Below are positions 1-7,061 of a stretch of DNA of 9,452 bases, one piece after another. The stretch covers positions 1 through 9,452 of the forward strand of contig VGXK01000055.1 of assembly GCA_016873355.1 (NCBI GenBank), written 5' to 3'. Position numbers and translations under genes: made by a program. Each line of letters opens with the position of its first letter. Position 1 is the first letter of the stretch. Under the pieces are notes generated by a model. It ran no database searches. It saw only the letters and a list, made by a program, of their open reading frames with translations, and had not been told where the DNA came from. The DNA comes from Phycisphaerae bacterium. GTDB lineage: Bacteria > Planctomycetota > Phycisphaerae > Phycisphaerales > SM1A02.

Positions 1-2480
1 ACTTCGCCCGGTTCCGCACCGCGCGAGAGCGAGGTGAAGCTCGTGTCGATCCAGAGTCGAAGCGACCGCGAGAGCGCCCGCCGCGGCCGCACGGGAAGCG
101 CCGCCGTCGCCGACACGGCCTCGGCGGCGCGTTCCGCGCCCGCGCCCGCGCTCGCGCCCGCGCTCGCGTCCGCGCTCGCGCCCGCGGCCGTCCCGCGCTC
201 CTTGGGCGCGACCACTCGGATCTCGTGCCCATCCGCGCGCTCGACGACGCGGTACGCCTCGATCGCCGACGGCTCGCCCGAGCGCGTCCGCGGCGCGGAG
301 AAGAGCAGCGTGGCGTGCCTGGCGCGCGTGACCGCCACGTAGAAGAGGCGCCGTCCCTCCTCCGCGTCGCGTGCCGCGAGCGGCGCCGCCAGCGCACCAT
401 CCTTCGTCACCGGAACGATCACGCTCTCGTCCGAAGCGACGCGCGCCTGCGCCGCGATCCCTGCGCCCGCGGCGGCGATGATCGCCGCGGGAAGCCGCGC
501 CACGCGCACCGTGCCGCGATGCCACGAGCTCGACGCGAGCGAACCATCCGCCCACGGAAGCAGCACGATTCCGAACTCGAGTCCCTTCGCGGTGTGCTGC
601 GTGCGCAGCGTGACCGCGTCGTCGCGCTCGATGCGGCGCCGTCTCGGGTCGCCCGGACGCGTCGGGCTCGACTCGGTCTGCGACACGAGTCGATCGAGCA
701 TCGCGAGCCACTCGCGAACGCCGGCCGACGCGAGTCGTTCGGCATGAAGCAGCTCGGCCAGGTGCAGGGCATCGACCGCGGTTCGAGGGTCCGCGGGGCT
801 CGTCCGCGCCGCGAGCGCGCGCTCGACGATCGCAAGCGCACCGCCGCGCGGCGCCGCGCGACCCCACGCATCGAATCGTCCCGACCACTCGCGCACGAGC
901 GACTCCCCCTGCTCGCCCGCAAGCGCCGACGCCTCGATTCCGACGATCGACGAGACCATCGCGCGGCGGACGAGCGAGCCTCGTCCCGGCTCCGCGCACG
1001 CGGCGAGCAGCGCCGCCACTTCGCCGGCCGCAGACGACTCGAGCACGCTTCGATCTCCAAGCAGCAGCGTCGGCACGCCTTCGGCGCGAAGGCGCTCGTC
1101 GAGCGCGCCGAGCGCGGCATTGCTGCGACCCAGCACCGCGAAGTCGCTCCAGCGGACCGGTCGCACCGACTCGGCGCGTCGAATCGAGAGGCCGCGCGCG
1201 TGAAGATCCTTCAGCGTGGTCGCGCACCAGTCGAGCGGCGTCTCGCCGGGTGCGCCGACATGAATCTCAAGGGGCGCCGGTCGCGTCGACGGCGCCCGCG
1301 TGCTCGATGCGTCGCTCGACCCCGGCGCCTGGAGCACGCCGTGCTGCGGCGGATTCCGCGCGTGCACCCGCGGATGCTCGATGCCCGGTCGTCCGAACGG
1401 CTCGGGCAGCGAGAAGAGGCGATTCGTCGCGGCCACCGCGCCCGGCTCCGAGCGCCAGTTCGTGTCGAGCCGACGCGGCGACTCCGTGCCTCGCAGCCGC
1501 AGATACGCGTCGAGGTCGGCGCCGCGGAAGCCGTAGATCGCCTGCTTCGGATCTCCGACGAGCACGAGCAGCCGATCGGTCGCTTCCGCGCCGTGGAAGA
1601 TGCGCTCGAAGATTTCGAGCTGCACCGGATCCGTGTCCTGCGCCTCGTCGATCACGCCGAGTCGGTGGCGCGATCGCAGTTGTTCCACGAAGCGAGGTCG
1701 CTCGCGCAGCGCATCCCGCACCGAGAGCACCATGTCCTGGTAGGTGGTCGCGCCGCGCGAGTCGCAGAGCGCCGCCACCGCTCGCCGGGAGAACGCCATG
1801 AGGTCGAGCGCCAGCGCCGCCACCGCGTCGCCGCCGGCGCCGTCGCCTCGCACCTCCGCGCATTCCACGCCGCGACTCGAGATCGCCTCGAGCGCCAGCT
1901 GCGTCATGAGCGAACGCGTGAGCCCGCCCACTCGGCATCGCTCGAGGCGTTCGGCGTCGTCGCGCACGCGAGCGCTCCACCAGCGCATGGCGAGTTCCTC
2001 GGCAAGCGCCGGCTCGTCGAGCAGTTCGCGTCGCCCGCCCGCGTGCCCGAGCTCGAATGCGTGCTCCTGCACCAGGCGATCGCAGAAGCCGTGAATGGTG
2101 CTCACCGTGAGCGAGTCGATGTCGGAGAGCGCCGCGCCGAGCCGCGCCGCGGCGCGCGTCCGCGATTCGTCGTCGAGCGACGGATCGGCGCCCGCGTCGG
2201 GCGCACCGCGATCGACGAGCTGCCGTCGCAGGGCCGCAAGCCTTCCGCGCACGCGACCTCGCAGTTCGCGCGTGGCCGCCTCCGTGTAGGTGACCAGCAC
2301 GATCTCGCTCGCACGAAGCGGACGCGCCGACTCGAGCGCCGCAAGCTCCGGACCGTCCACGAGTCCGCTGCCGCGCTGGCCGGGCGCGAACAACCCTCCG
2401 CCGCCGAGCGCCGCCGCCACGATCGTGGTGAGCTCGTACGTCTTGCCGGTGCCGGCGCTCGCTTCGATCGTCGCCTTCAT
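1..2480 (-). CDS. recB: RecB, helicase/nuclease subunit of RecBCD (C-terminus beyond window edge)
   Basis: RecB is the 3'-5' UvrD-type helicase and nuclease subunit of exodeoxyribonuclease V, which resects double-strand breaks in the cytoplasm. The frame is open from the ATG at 2480 to the left edge (826 residues; E. coli RecB has about 1180). SF1 motifs appear in order: Walker A ASAGTGKT (7-14), VTYTEAATR (63-71), LTVSTIHGFC (124-133), Walker B DEAQDTD (278-284), GDPKQAIYGFRGAD (309-322), NWRSEPG (341-347), TQHTAKGLEF (627-636) and RLFYVAVTRAR (711-721). TSFTSLSR (813-820) matches the tether that precedes the nuclease domain, so the nuclease lies outside the window. The start is set by the ATGA overlap with the recC stop and by a purine-rich AAAGAGG upstream. 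Only four residues precede the conserved IEASAGTGKT, about 20 fewer than in E. coli. An Ala/Gly-rich repeat occupies about 764-785. UvrD/AddA-type relatives are unlikely because recC is adjacent. Confidence 0.95.
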   Translation of the reverse strand, partial: MKATIEASAGTGKTYELTTIVAAALGGGGLFAPGQRGSGLVDGPELAALESARPLRASEIVLVTYTEAATRELRGRVRGRLAALRRQLVDRGAPDAGADPSLDDESRTRAAARLGAALSDIDSLTVSTIHGFCDRLVQEHAFELGHAGGRRELLDEPALAEELAMRWWSARVRDDAERLERCRVGGLTRSLMTQLALEAISSRGVECAEVRGDGAGGDAVAALALDLMAFSRRAVAALCDSRGATTYQDMVLSVRDALRERPRFVEQLRSRHRLGVIDEAQDTDPVQLEIFERIFHGAEATDRLLVLVGDPKQAIYGFRGADLDAYLRLRGTESPRRLDTNWRSEPGAVAATNRLFSLPEPFGRPGIEHPRVHARNPPQHGVLQAPGSSDASSTRAPSTRPAPLEIHVGAPGETPLDWCATTLKDLHARGLSIRRAESVRPVRWSDFAVLGRSNAALGALDERLRAEGVPTLLLGDRSVLESSAAGEVAALLAACAEPGRGSLVRRAMVSSIVGIEASALAGEQGESLVREWSGRFDAWGRAAPRGGALAIVERALAARTSPADPRTAVDALHLAELLHAERLASAGVREWLAMLDRLVSQTESSPTRPGDPRRRRIERDDAVTLRTQHTAKGLEFGIVLLPWADGSLASSSWHRGTVRVARLPAAIIAAAGAGIAAQARVASDESVIVPVTKDGALAAPLAARDAEEGRRLFYVAVTRARHATLLFSAPRTRSGEPSAIEAYRVVERADGHEIRVVAPKERGTAAGASADASAGASAGAGAERAAEAVSATAALPVRPRRALSRSLRLWIDTSFTSLSRGAEPGE
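136..183. repeat. Eight tandem 6-bp units inside recB (GCGCCC/GCGCTC type)
   Basis: Eight consecutive hexamers are seen: four GCGCCC, three GCGCTC and one GCGTCC. Read on the minus strand they encode alternating Ala with Gly, Ser or Asp in RecB, between helicase motif VI and the tether to the nuclease domain. The unit length keeps frame, so changes in copy number would only lengthen or shorten a flexible linker. This is a low-complexity coding microsatellite and not a regulatory element. Confidence 0.8.
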
Positions 2481-5400
2481 GCGCCTCGCCTCTTTCGCGC
2501 CGCGGCGCCAGCGTCCGCCGCGTCGAGCCCCCGGCGCAGCGCGGCGGTCGTCACGCCGTCCTTGAACGCACGCGAGATCGGCCTCGCCACGCGCTCCGCG
2601 AGCGCTTCGAAGCCGAACTCGCCGCGCGCATCGAAGAATCGCTCGGGACCGAAGACGATGCGAACGGCGGGTTCGAAGCCGTCGCCTCGACCACGCTGCT
2701 CGTCGCCCTCGTCGAAGAACTTCTCTCGCGCCTTGGCGAGCGCGATCGACGGTTCGGGCGACTTCTTCTCGCAGTGGTGCGCGTACTCGAGCGAGGACTT
2801 CGGCATCCACGCGAGCGGCTGCTCCGAACCCTCGAGCGCGAGCGATGCGAACGCGGTCAGATGCGCGCGCGCCAGAGCCTTCGGGGGCGCCCGGACGAGT
2901 CTCGCGTCGACCTCGTGCGTTCGCTCGCCTCCTCGACCGGACGAACGACGGCCGAGCACGAGCAATCCGAGCGGCGCCTCGCTCGCCGCGACCGTGCAGA
3001 GAAGCAGTCGAAGCCAGCCGCGAAGCATGTCGAACGCATGCTCGTCGGTGCCGCGCGGCACCACGAGCAGGGGTCCGACTCCCTCGACCATCGGCACGAC
3101 GCCCTCGAGCGTCACCGAGCGCCGGCGCGTCGACGGCGCACGCACGGATTCGATCTCGAACGACGCGACCAACTTCACCTCGCGCGCCGGAAACGACGCA
3201 CCGGCGCGCATCGATGCGAGCAACTGCTCGGCGTCGCTCCGCCAGCGGCCGATCTGCTCCGTCACTTCCTGCGCCAGTGCGTCGCCGCCGATGCCTCGCG
3301 CCAGCAGCCCTCGACCTCGGAGCACGGCCCTCGCCGGCCGCTCCGGCGCCGAGTCGATCCACGCCGCCTCGCCGCCCGAGACTTCGAGGAGCAACTCCTT
3401 CTCGTGCTCGCGATCGACCGGATCCTCGTCGTCCGCCTCGCGCTCCGGCCGATCGAGGAACACGCGTCGCGCCCGCAGGTACGCCTCCGGAGGAGATCGC
3501 CAGAAGCGGATGAGTTCGTCGAGCGTCATGCGTCGCGGGCCCGCGGGCTCGCGCGAGGGGCCGGCGCCGGCGCTCACGACCGTGTCACTCGCGCCTGCGC
3601 CGGGAGCGATGCCGGCGGCGCCGCGCGCACGAGCGTCGGCGCGAGGTTCCGCGGGGTCGTGGCCACCGGTGACCACGGCGGGTTCCCGCCCCGTTCCGGT
3701 CGCCGCGCGCAATCCCGGGACCGCGTCGATCAGCTCGCTCACGACGACGCTCGGCGGCAACTCCGTTCCCGTCGTCGGATCGACTCCGGGCCACGAGATG
3801 AGCAGCGAACGCGACGCCGCCATCACCGTTTCGAGCATCACCTGCCGATCGTCGAGGCGCGGGTTCCGATCGCCCGGCCGAGGCGCCGCCGCCACCAGGT
3901 CGAACGACGGGAATCTCGCCGCTCGCGGGAACTCGCCTTCCGCCATTCCCACGAGGGCGATCACTCGGAACGGGATGCTCCGCATCGGCTGAATGGCGGC
4001 GACCGTCACGCCCGCCGCAAGCAGCGCTCGCCCCGGATGCGCCGTTCGCAGCCGCTCGACGAGAAACCGAATCGCGGTTCGCGCCCGCACGCGATGCGTC
4101 TTCCCGATTCCCGCGTCGATCGCGGTGCGGCGAATCTCGTCCAGGCGCACGCGCAGCGCCGCCGCGCCCTCGATGCCGCGATGCGCGCCGGTCGAGTCGT
4201 TCGCGCCCGCGAGCACGTCCGCGATGCGTTCGAGCATCGAGATCCAGTCGTCGCCGGCGCTGCCGGCGGCGCCCGGATCGCCCGCGCTTCCGCTCGCGTC
4301 GGCGCTCCCCGTCGCGCCCGCGGCGGCGAGCGGCAGTCGATCGTTCGCTCGCTTCGCGAGCGGCTCGATCGCGTCGAGCAGCGCCTGCGCCGCGTCGAGC
4401 ACGCCCATCTCGCCGAGCTCGACCGCCGCACACGGCGCCACCGGCTCGTCGATGCCCATCGCGCCGAGCGCGCCGTCGGCCATCACCGCGCCGAGGCGCA
4501 GCCGATCGAGCCCCCACTGCCACGTGCCGATCGTCTCGCCCGGTCGACCGTGCAGCGCGCGATGCTCGGCATCGAGGCCCCAGCGAACGCACGCCATCGT
4601 CGACCAGCGCTCGAGTCGCTCGAGTTCCGCACCGCCCACGCCGAACGCGCGGCCGATCGATTCGACCGCGAGCAGCTCGAGCAAGTCCCGCCGCGAGATC
4701 CGCCCGAGCGCCGCGTCGACGAGTCTCGCAAGCGCCTCGACGGCGTCGAGTTCCCCCGCGTCGCGGTCGGCGACCGCAAACGGCAGCACCGGACGATCCC
4801 TCGCGTCGCGTCGCGAACCGAAGACCGCTTCCACGATCGGGCCGTAGGTCTCGAGGTCCGGCGTCAGCAGCGCCACGTCGCGAGGCTCGAGCGTCGGGTC
4901 TCGCTCGAGCAGGTCCACGATCGCGTCGTGCACGCGCTCGACTTCCCCGAGGCGCCCGCGACCCGGAAGCAGTTGCAGCGAATCGTCGATCGGATCATCG
5001 ACGGCATCGGACGGCGGCGTGGACCCCGGATCGCGCGGGGCCGGGTTCGCGGCGCCCGAGCCGGAACGGTCCTCCGCCTCCACGCCGCTGCGCAGCGCGC
5101 CCTGGAGCGCGGCCAATCGCCGCGACGGCGGCGATTCGCCCGGTTGCGCGCGACCCTGCCCATGCTGCGGCTCGAGCCGCTCGAGCGTGGCATCGCCGGC
5201 ATGCCCGAGGGCCGCAACGAGCGCCTCGAACTCCGCGGACTCGATTCCCCACGCGGCCGCGAGCGCGTGTCGTCGATCTCCCGCGCCGGGGTCGAGCGCG
5301 TAGACCGTGATGTCCATCCGCCGCGAGAGCGCCGCGAGCAGCTCGAGGAACGCGGGCGCCAGCGTGGACACGCCGAACACGCTCGCACGGGGCGGCATGC

Positions 5401-6082
5401 CGATCGGCCCGCCTCGTTCGCTTCGGCATCGATCGAGAAACCGCTCCCGTTCGACGAGCAAGCGCGACGGCGGCGTCGCGGCTGCTCCTCGACGCCACAG
5501 TTCGGCAAGCCACGCTTCGTCGCCGGGCTCCGCGGCCCCGCCGGCGACCGCGCCGCTGCCGCGTCGCCCATCGCCGTGCTCGCCGCTGCGCCCGTCTCCG
5601 CGCTCGCGCTGCCAGCGCTCCACCAGGTCCACGCGATGCTGGGCGCATCGATCGAGCGCCTGCGCCACGAGCGGCGCGCACTCGAGGGCCGCGTCGTCGA
5701 TCGAGCCGCTCGACTCACCGATGGCGCCGAACGCCGCCGCCAGCGCCGGGAAGCGTGACTCGCGCAGCAGCGACGGCATCGCCGCCGCCACGCGAAGCTC
5801 GAGATCGAGTCGTTGCGAGCCGTCGTCGGGCATGCGGTACGGCACGCCGCCGTCGAGCACGGCCGCGAACGCACGCAGCAGGAACGGCCGCGGATAGAGC
5901 GTCTCCGCGAATCCCCATCCGCCGCGCCGCAGCGCCGCCTGCTGCGAGATCCAGCGATCGAGTCCTCGCCCCTGCACGACGATCAACTCTCGCATCGGCG
6001 GCGGAAGCGGCGATCGATCGAACGCGTCGAGCATCGCGTCGAGCAGCGCATCGAGCCGATCCCCGCGCACCACGCGAAGCAT
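2477..6082 (-). CDS. recC: RecC, Chi-recognition subunit of RecBCD
   Basis: RecC is the scaffold of RecBCD. It splits the duplex and scans the 3' strand for Chi through an inactive helicase fold. The product is 1201 aa (E. coli about 1122). Segments that match RecC by eye are the N-terminus MLRVVRGDRLDAL; IVVQGRGLDRW (34-44); VFGVSTLAPAFLELL (235-249); GEVERVHDAIVDLLERDPTL (379-398) followed by PRDVALLTPDLETYGPIVEA; MRSIPFRVIALVGMAEGEFP (700-719); GDRNPRLDDR; and LDELIRFWRSPPEAYLRARR near 854-873, which opens the C-terminal nuclease-like domain. No Walker A is present, as expected. The ATG at 6082 is chosen because homology starts there. An in-frame ATG at 6319 would add 79 Arg/Pro-rich residues that look like a shadow of another frame. 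Low-complexity inserts lie near 336-366, 588-612 and 796-850. The stop overlaps the recB ATG (ATGA). The gene begins 2 nt after a 57-residue ORF. Confidence 0.95.
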   Translation of the reverse strand: MLRVVRGDRLDALLDAMLDAFDRSPLPPPMRELIVVQGRGLDRWISQQAALRRGGWGFAETLYPRPFLLRAFAAVLDGGVPYRMPDDGSQRLDLELRVAAAMPSLLRESRFPALAAAFGAIGESSGSIDDAALECAPLVAQALDRCAQHRVDLVERWQRERGDGRSGEHGDGRRGSGAVAGGAAEPGDEAWLAELWRRGAAATPPSRLLVERERFLDRCRSERGGPIGMPPRASVFGVSTLAPAFLELLAALSRRMDITVYALDPGAGDRRHALAAAWGIESAEFEALVAALGHAGDATLERLEPQHGQGRAQPGESPPSRRLAALQGALRSGVEAEDRSGSGAANPAPRDPGSTPPSDAVDDPIDDSLQLLPGRGRLGEVERVHDAIVDLLERDPTLEPRDVALLTPDLETYGPIVEAVFGSRRDARDRPVLPFAVADRDAGELDAVEALARLVDAALGRISRRDLLELLAVESIGRAFGVGGAELERLERWSTMACVRWGLDAEHRALHGRPGETIGTWQWGLDRLRLGAVMADGALGAMGIDEPVAPCAAVELGEMGVLDAAQALLDAIEPLAKRANDRLPLAAAGATGSADASGSAGDPGAAGSAGDDWISMLERIADVLAGANDSTGAHRGIEGAAALRVRLDEIRRTAIDAGIGKTHRVRARTAIRFLVERLRTAHPGRALLAAGVTVAAIQPMRSIPFRVIALVGMAEGEFPRAARFPSFDLVAAAPRPGDRNPRLDDRQVMLETVMAASRSLLISWPGVDPTTGTELPPSVVVSELIDAVPGLRAATGTGREPAVVTGGHDPAEPRADARARGAAGIAPGAGASDTVVSAGAGPSREPAGPRRMTLDELIRFWRSPPEAYLRARRVFLDRPEREADDEDPVDREHEKELLLEVSGGEAAWIDSAPERPARAVLRGRGLLARGIGGDALAQEVTEQIGRWRSDAEQLLASMRAGASFPAREVKLVASFEIESVRAPSTRRRSVTLEGVVPMVEGVGPLLVVPRGTDEHAFDMLRGWLRLLLCTVAASEAPLGLLVLGRRSSGRGGERTHEVDARLVRAPPKALARAHLTAFASLALEGSEQPLAWMPKSSLEYAHHCEKKSPEPSIALAKAREKFFDEGDEQRGRGDGFEPAVRIVFGPERFFDARGEFGFEALAERVARPISRAFKDGVTTAALRRGLDAADAGAAARKRRGA
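2489..2495 (-). promoter_or_regulatory. Candidate Shine-Dalgarno for recB
   Basis: On the minus strand AAAGAGG, followed by a second GAGG, lies 4-8 nt before the recB ATG at 2480, inside the last codons of recC. Together with the ATGA stop/start overlap it supports coupled translation of recC and recB and supports this short recB N-terminus. Confidence 0.5.
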
Positions 6083-6084
6083 GC

Positions 6085-6258
6085 TCAGCCCGTCCCCGCG
6101 CTTCCGTCGCGCTCGCGGAGCGCCGCCTCGGGGATCGCGTCGTCGCCTTCGCCGTTCGCGAATTCCACCTCGCTCAGCTCCGCCATGCGCCGCACGAAGA
6201 TCGGGCTGGCGAGCAGGGGCGGCGGACCGACTCGCTCGTGATCGCGGGTGCGCGGCAT
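6085..6258 (-). CDS. Candidate 57-residue ORF leading the recCB operon, function unknown
   Basis: I do not recognise this ORF. It starts at ATG 6258 and ends with TGA 2 nt before the recC ATG, so it would be coupled to recC. It begins MPRTRDHERVGPPPLLASPI; the second half is acidic (MAELSEVEFANGEGDD, from residue 25) and the C-terminus is Gly/Ala/Asp-rich. There is no membrane segment, signal peptide or cysteine. 51 of 57 codons end in G or C and the amino-acid mix is ordinary. The frame that would extend recC upstream is instead mostly Arg, Pro and Ala, as shadow frames are here. This suggests that the small ORF is the coding frame. A likely -10 (CATAAT) sits 11 nt upstream of its ATG, leaving little room for a ribosome site. 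It could be a real small protein, a leader peptide controlling recC translation, or chance. A start at Met25 (6186) is also possible. Confidence 0.5.
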   Translation of the reverse strand: MPRTRDHERVGPPPLLASPIFVRRMAELSEVEFANGEGDDAIPEAALRERDGSAGTG

Positions 6259-6269
6259 GCGGAGTCGGC

Positions 6270-6275
6270 ATTATG
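6270..6275 (-). promoter_or_regulatory. Candidate -10 element for the recCB operon
   Basis: CATAAT on the minus strand matches the TATAAT consensus at five of six positions and is one of the few AT-rich spots in the region. A start site about 7 nt downstream would fall near 6263, only about 5 nt before the ATG of the 57-residue ORF. I see no convincing -35 (GAACGC at 17-nt spacing is weak). The sigma factor is unknown. Confidence 0.4.
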
Positions 6276-6305
6276 GTCGCGGCGAACCGCGAGCGTTCCG
6301 GCTCG

Positions 6306-6311
6306 TAGACT
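6306..6311 (+). promoter_or_regulatory. Candidate -10 element for the amidotransferase/ebo operon, leaderless start
   Basis: TAGACT (four of six against TATAAT, with the key T-A-A-T positions kept) is followed by six bases and then AATG. The expected transcription start would be one of the two A residues at 6318-6319, on or next to the ATG, so the mRNA would be leaderless. No Shine-Dalgarno is visible before this ATG, which fits. The -35 (CGAACC at 17-nt spacing) is poor. Confidence 0.4.
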
Positions 6312-6318
6312 CGCCCCA

Positions 6319-7026
6319 ATGCCGGACGGACTCCGACCCATCATCGGCATCACCGCGAACATGGACGAGGATTCCGACGGCGCCCGCTACGTGCTGCGCC
6401 GCAACTACGCCGCGATGGTGGTCGACGCGGGCGGTGCGCCGATCATCCTTCCGCACGAGCCGACGCTCGCGGCGCTCTCGCTGCGCTGTTGCGACGGCGT
6501 GATCCTGAGCGGCGGCGCCGACATCGACGTTCGCGAGTTCGGCCGAGACCTCCATCCGTGCGCCGTGCCGATGCACCCCTGTCGCCAGCGCGGCGAATTC
6601 GAGCTGCTCGAGGCGCTCGGCGAGTCGCCCGATCTCCCCGTGCTCGGCATCTGCCTGGGCATGCAGCTGCTCGGCATGCATGCCGGCGCCACGCTCGTGC
6701 AGCACCTCGACGACGCGAAGCCGGACGCGGAGCGGCATCGCGGCGATCGCGCGCATCGCGTCGACAGCGAGTTCGGCGCGGGCGCCGTGACGAGTTCGCA
6801 CCATCAGGCGCTCGCCGACGCGGGATCGTTCGAGGTGATCGGCCGCTCCGACGACGGCGTGATCGAGGCGATTCGAGACCCGTCGCGCCCCTTCGTCGTC
6901 GGCGTGCAGTGGCATCCCGAGCGCACCGCCGACGAACGCCTTGGAATCGGCGTGATTCGAGCTTTGGTGGAGGCCGCGAAACAACGAGCCGATAGACTTC
7001 GAGCCCGCGCCGCAGGTTCGGTGTGA
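6319..7026 (+). CDS. Class I glutamine amidotransferase-like hydrolase (peptidase C26, PuuD type)
   Basis: This 235-aa protein belongs to the class I glutamine amidotransferase fold, peptidase C26 branch, whose members cleave gamma-glutamyl amides (for example gamma-glutamyl-GABA in PuuD). The N-terminus RPIIGITANMDEDSDGARYV is followed by AGGAPIILP (37-45), the loop LSGGADIDVREFG (63-75), the nucleophile elbow GICLGMQ with Cys112, an SSHHQAL segment, and QWHPE with His199 and Glu201, completing the Cys-His-Glu triad. The length is near the family norm (E. coli PuuD about 254) and there is no fused synthetase, so it is a free-standing hydrolase, probably cytoplasmic. The substrate cannot be told from sequence. 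ATG 6319 is chosen because homology begins there; the upstream extension of the frame is antisense to recC and Arg-rich. It is the first gene of the plus-strand run, 35 nt before the thioredoxin gene. Anthranilate synthase or CTP synthase subunits are unlikely, given the GGADID loop and small size. Confidence 0.88.
   Translation: MPDGLRPIIGITANMDEDSDGARYVLRRNYAAMVVDAGGAPIILPHEPTLAALSLRCCDGVILSGGADIDVREFGRDLHPCAVPMHPCRQRGEFELLEALGESPDLPVLGICLGMQLLGMHAGATLVQHLDDAKPDAERHRGDRAHRVDSEFGAGAVTSSHHQALADAGSFEVIGRSDDGVIEAIRDPSRPFVVGVQWHPERTADERLGIGVIRALVEAAKQRADRLRARAAGSV
6993..6998 (+). promoter_or_regulatory. Second TAGACT hexamer, possible internal promoter for the thioredoxin gene
   Basis: The same TAGACT hexamer found before the amidotransferase gene recurs in the last codons of that gene, 63 nt before the thioredoxin ATG at 7062. 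A start near 7005 would give a leader of about 57 nt. No good -35 is visible and the hexamer lies in coding sequence, so chance is a real alternative. Confidence 0.22.
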
Positions 7027-7061
7027 GTTCGCGGCGCCGTCGTTCCTCTCGAGATCCCGAC

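Noticed and set aside
34..342. A 102-residue plus-strand ORF rich in Ala and Pro
   Set aside because: It is the opposite strand of the RecB Ala/Gly repeat and motif VI region; the AP-repeat is simply the complement of the hexamer array.
225..3992. A 1255-codon open frame on the plus strand across recB and recC
   Set aside because: It is antisense to two clearly recognised genes, spans their junction, and is dominated by Arg, Ala and Ser with no domain. Long stop-free antisense frames are expected at this GC content.
2774..5758. A 994-codon plus-strand open frame antisense to recC
   Set aside because: Arg/His-rich shadow of recC codons, with no recognisable motif and no upstream signal.
2477..6319. 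Starting recC at the upstream in-frame ATG (79 extra residues)
   Set aside because: The extension is Arg/Pro/Ala-rich, does not match RecC, and covers the likely promoter and a better coding frame (the 57-residue ORF).
5755..7026. Starting the amidotransferase far upstream, as a 423-residue protein
   Set aside because: Residues before the ATG at 6319 are antisense to recC and Arg-rich; the family begins at RPIIGIT.
7023..7061. GTG at 7023 as the start of the thioredoxin-like protein
   Set aside because: It would put 13 Arg/Ser/Asp-rich residues before a normal signal peptide that already starts with MIRRTVRLP. It cannot be fully excluded because it overlaps the previous stop.
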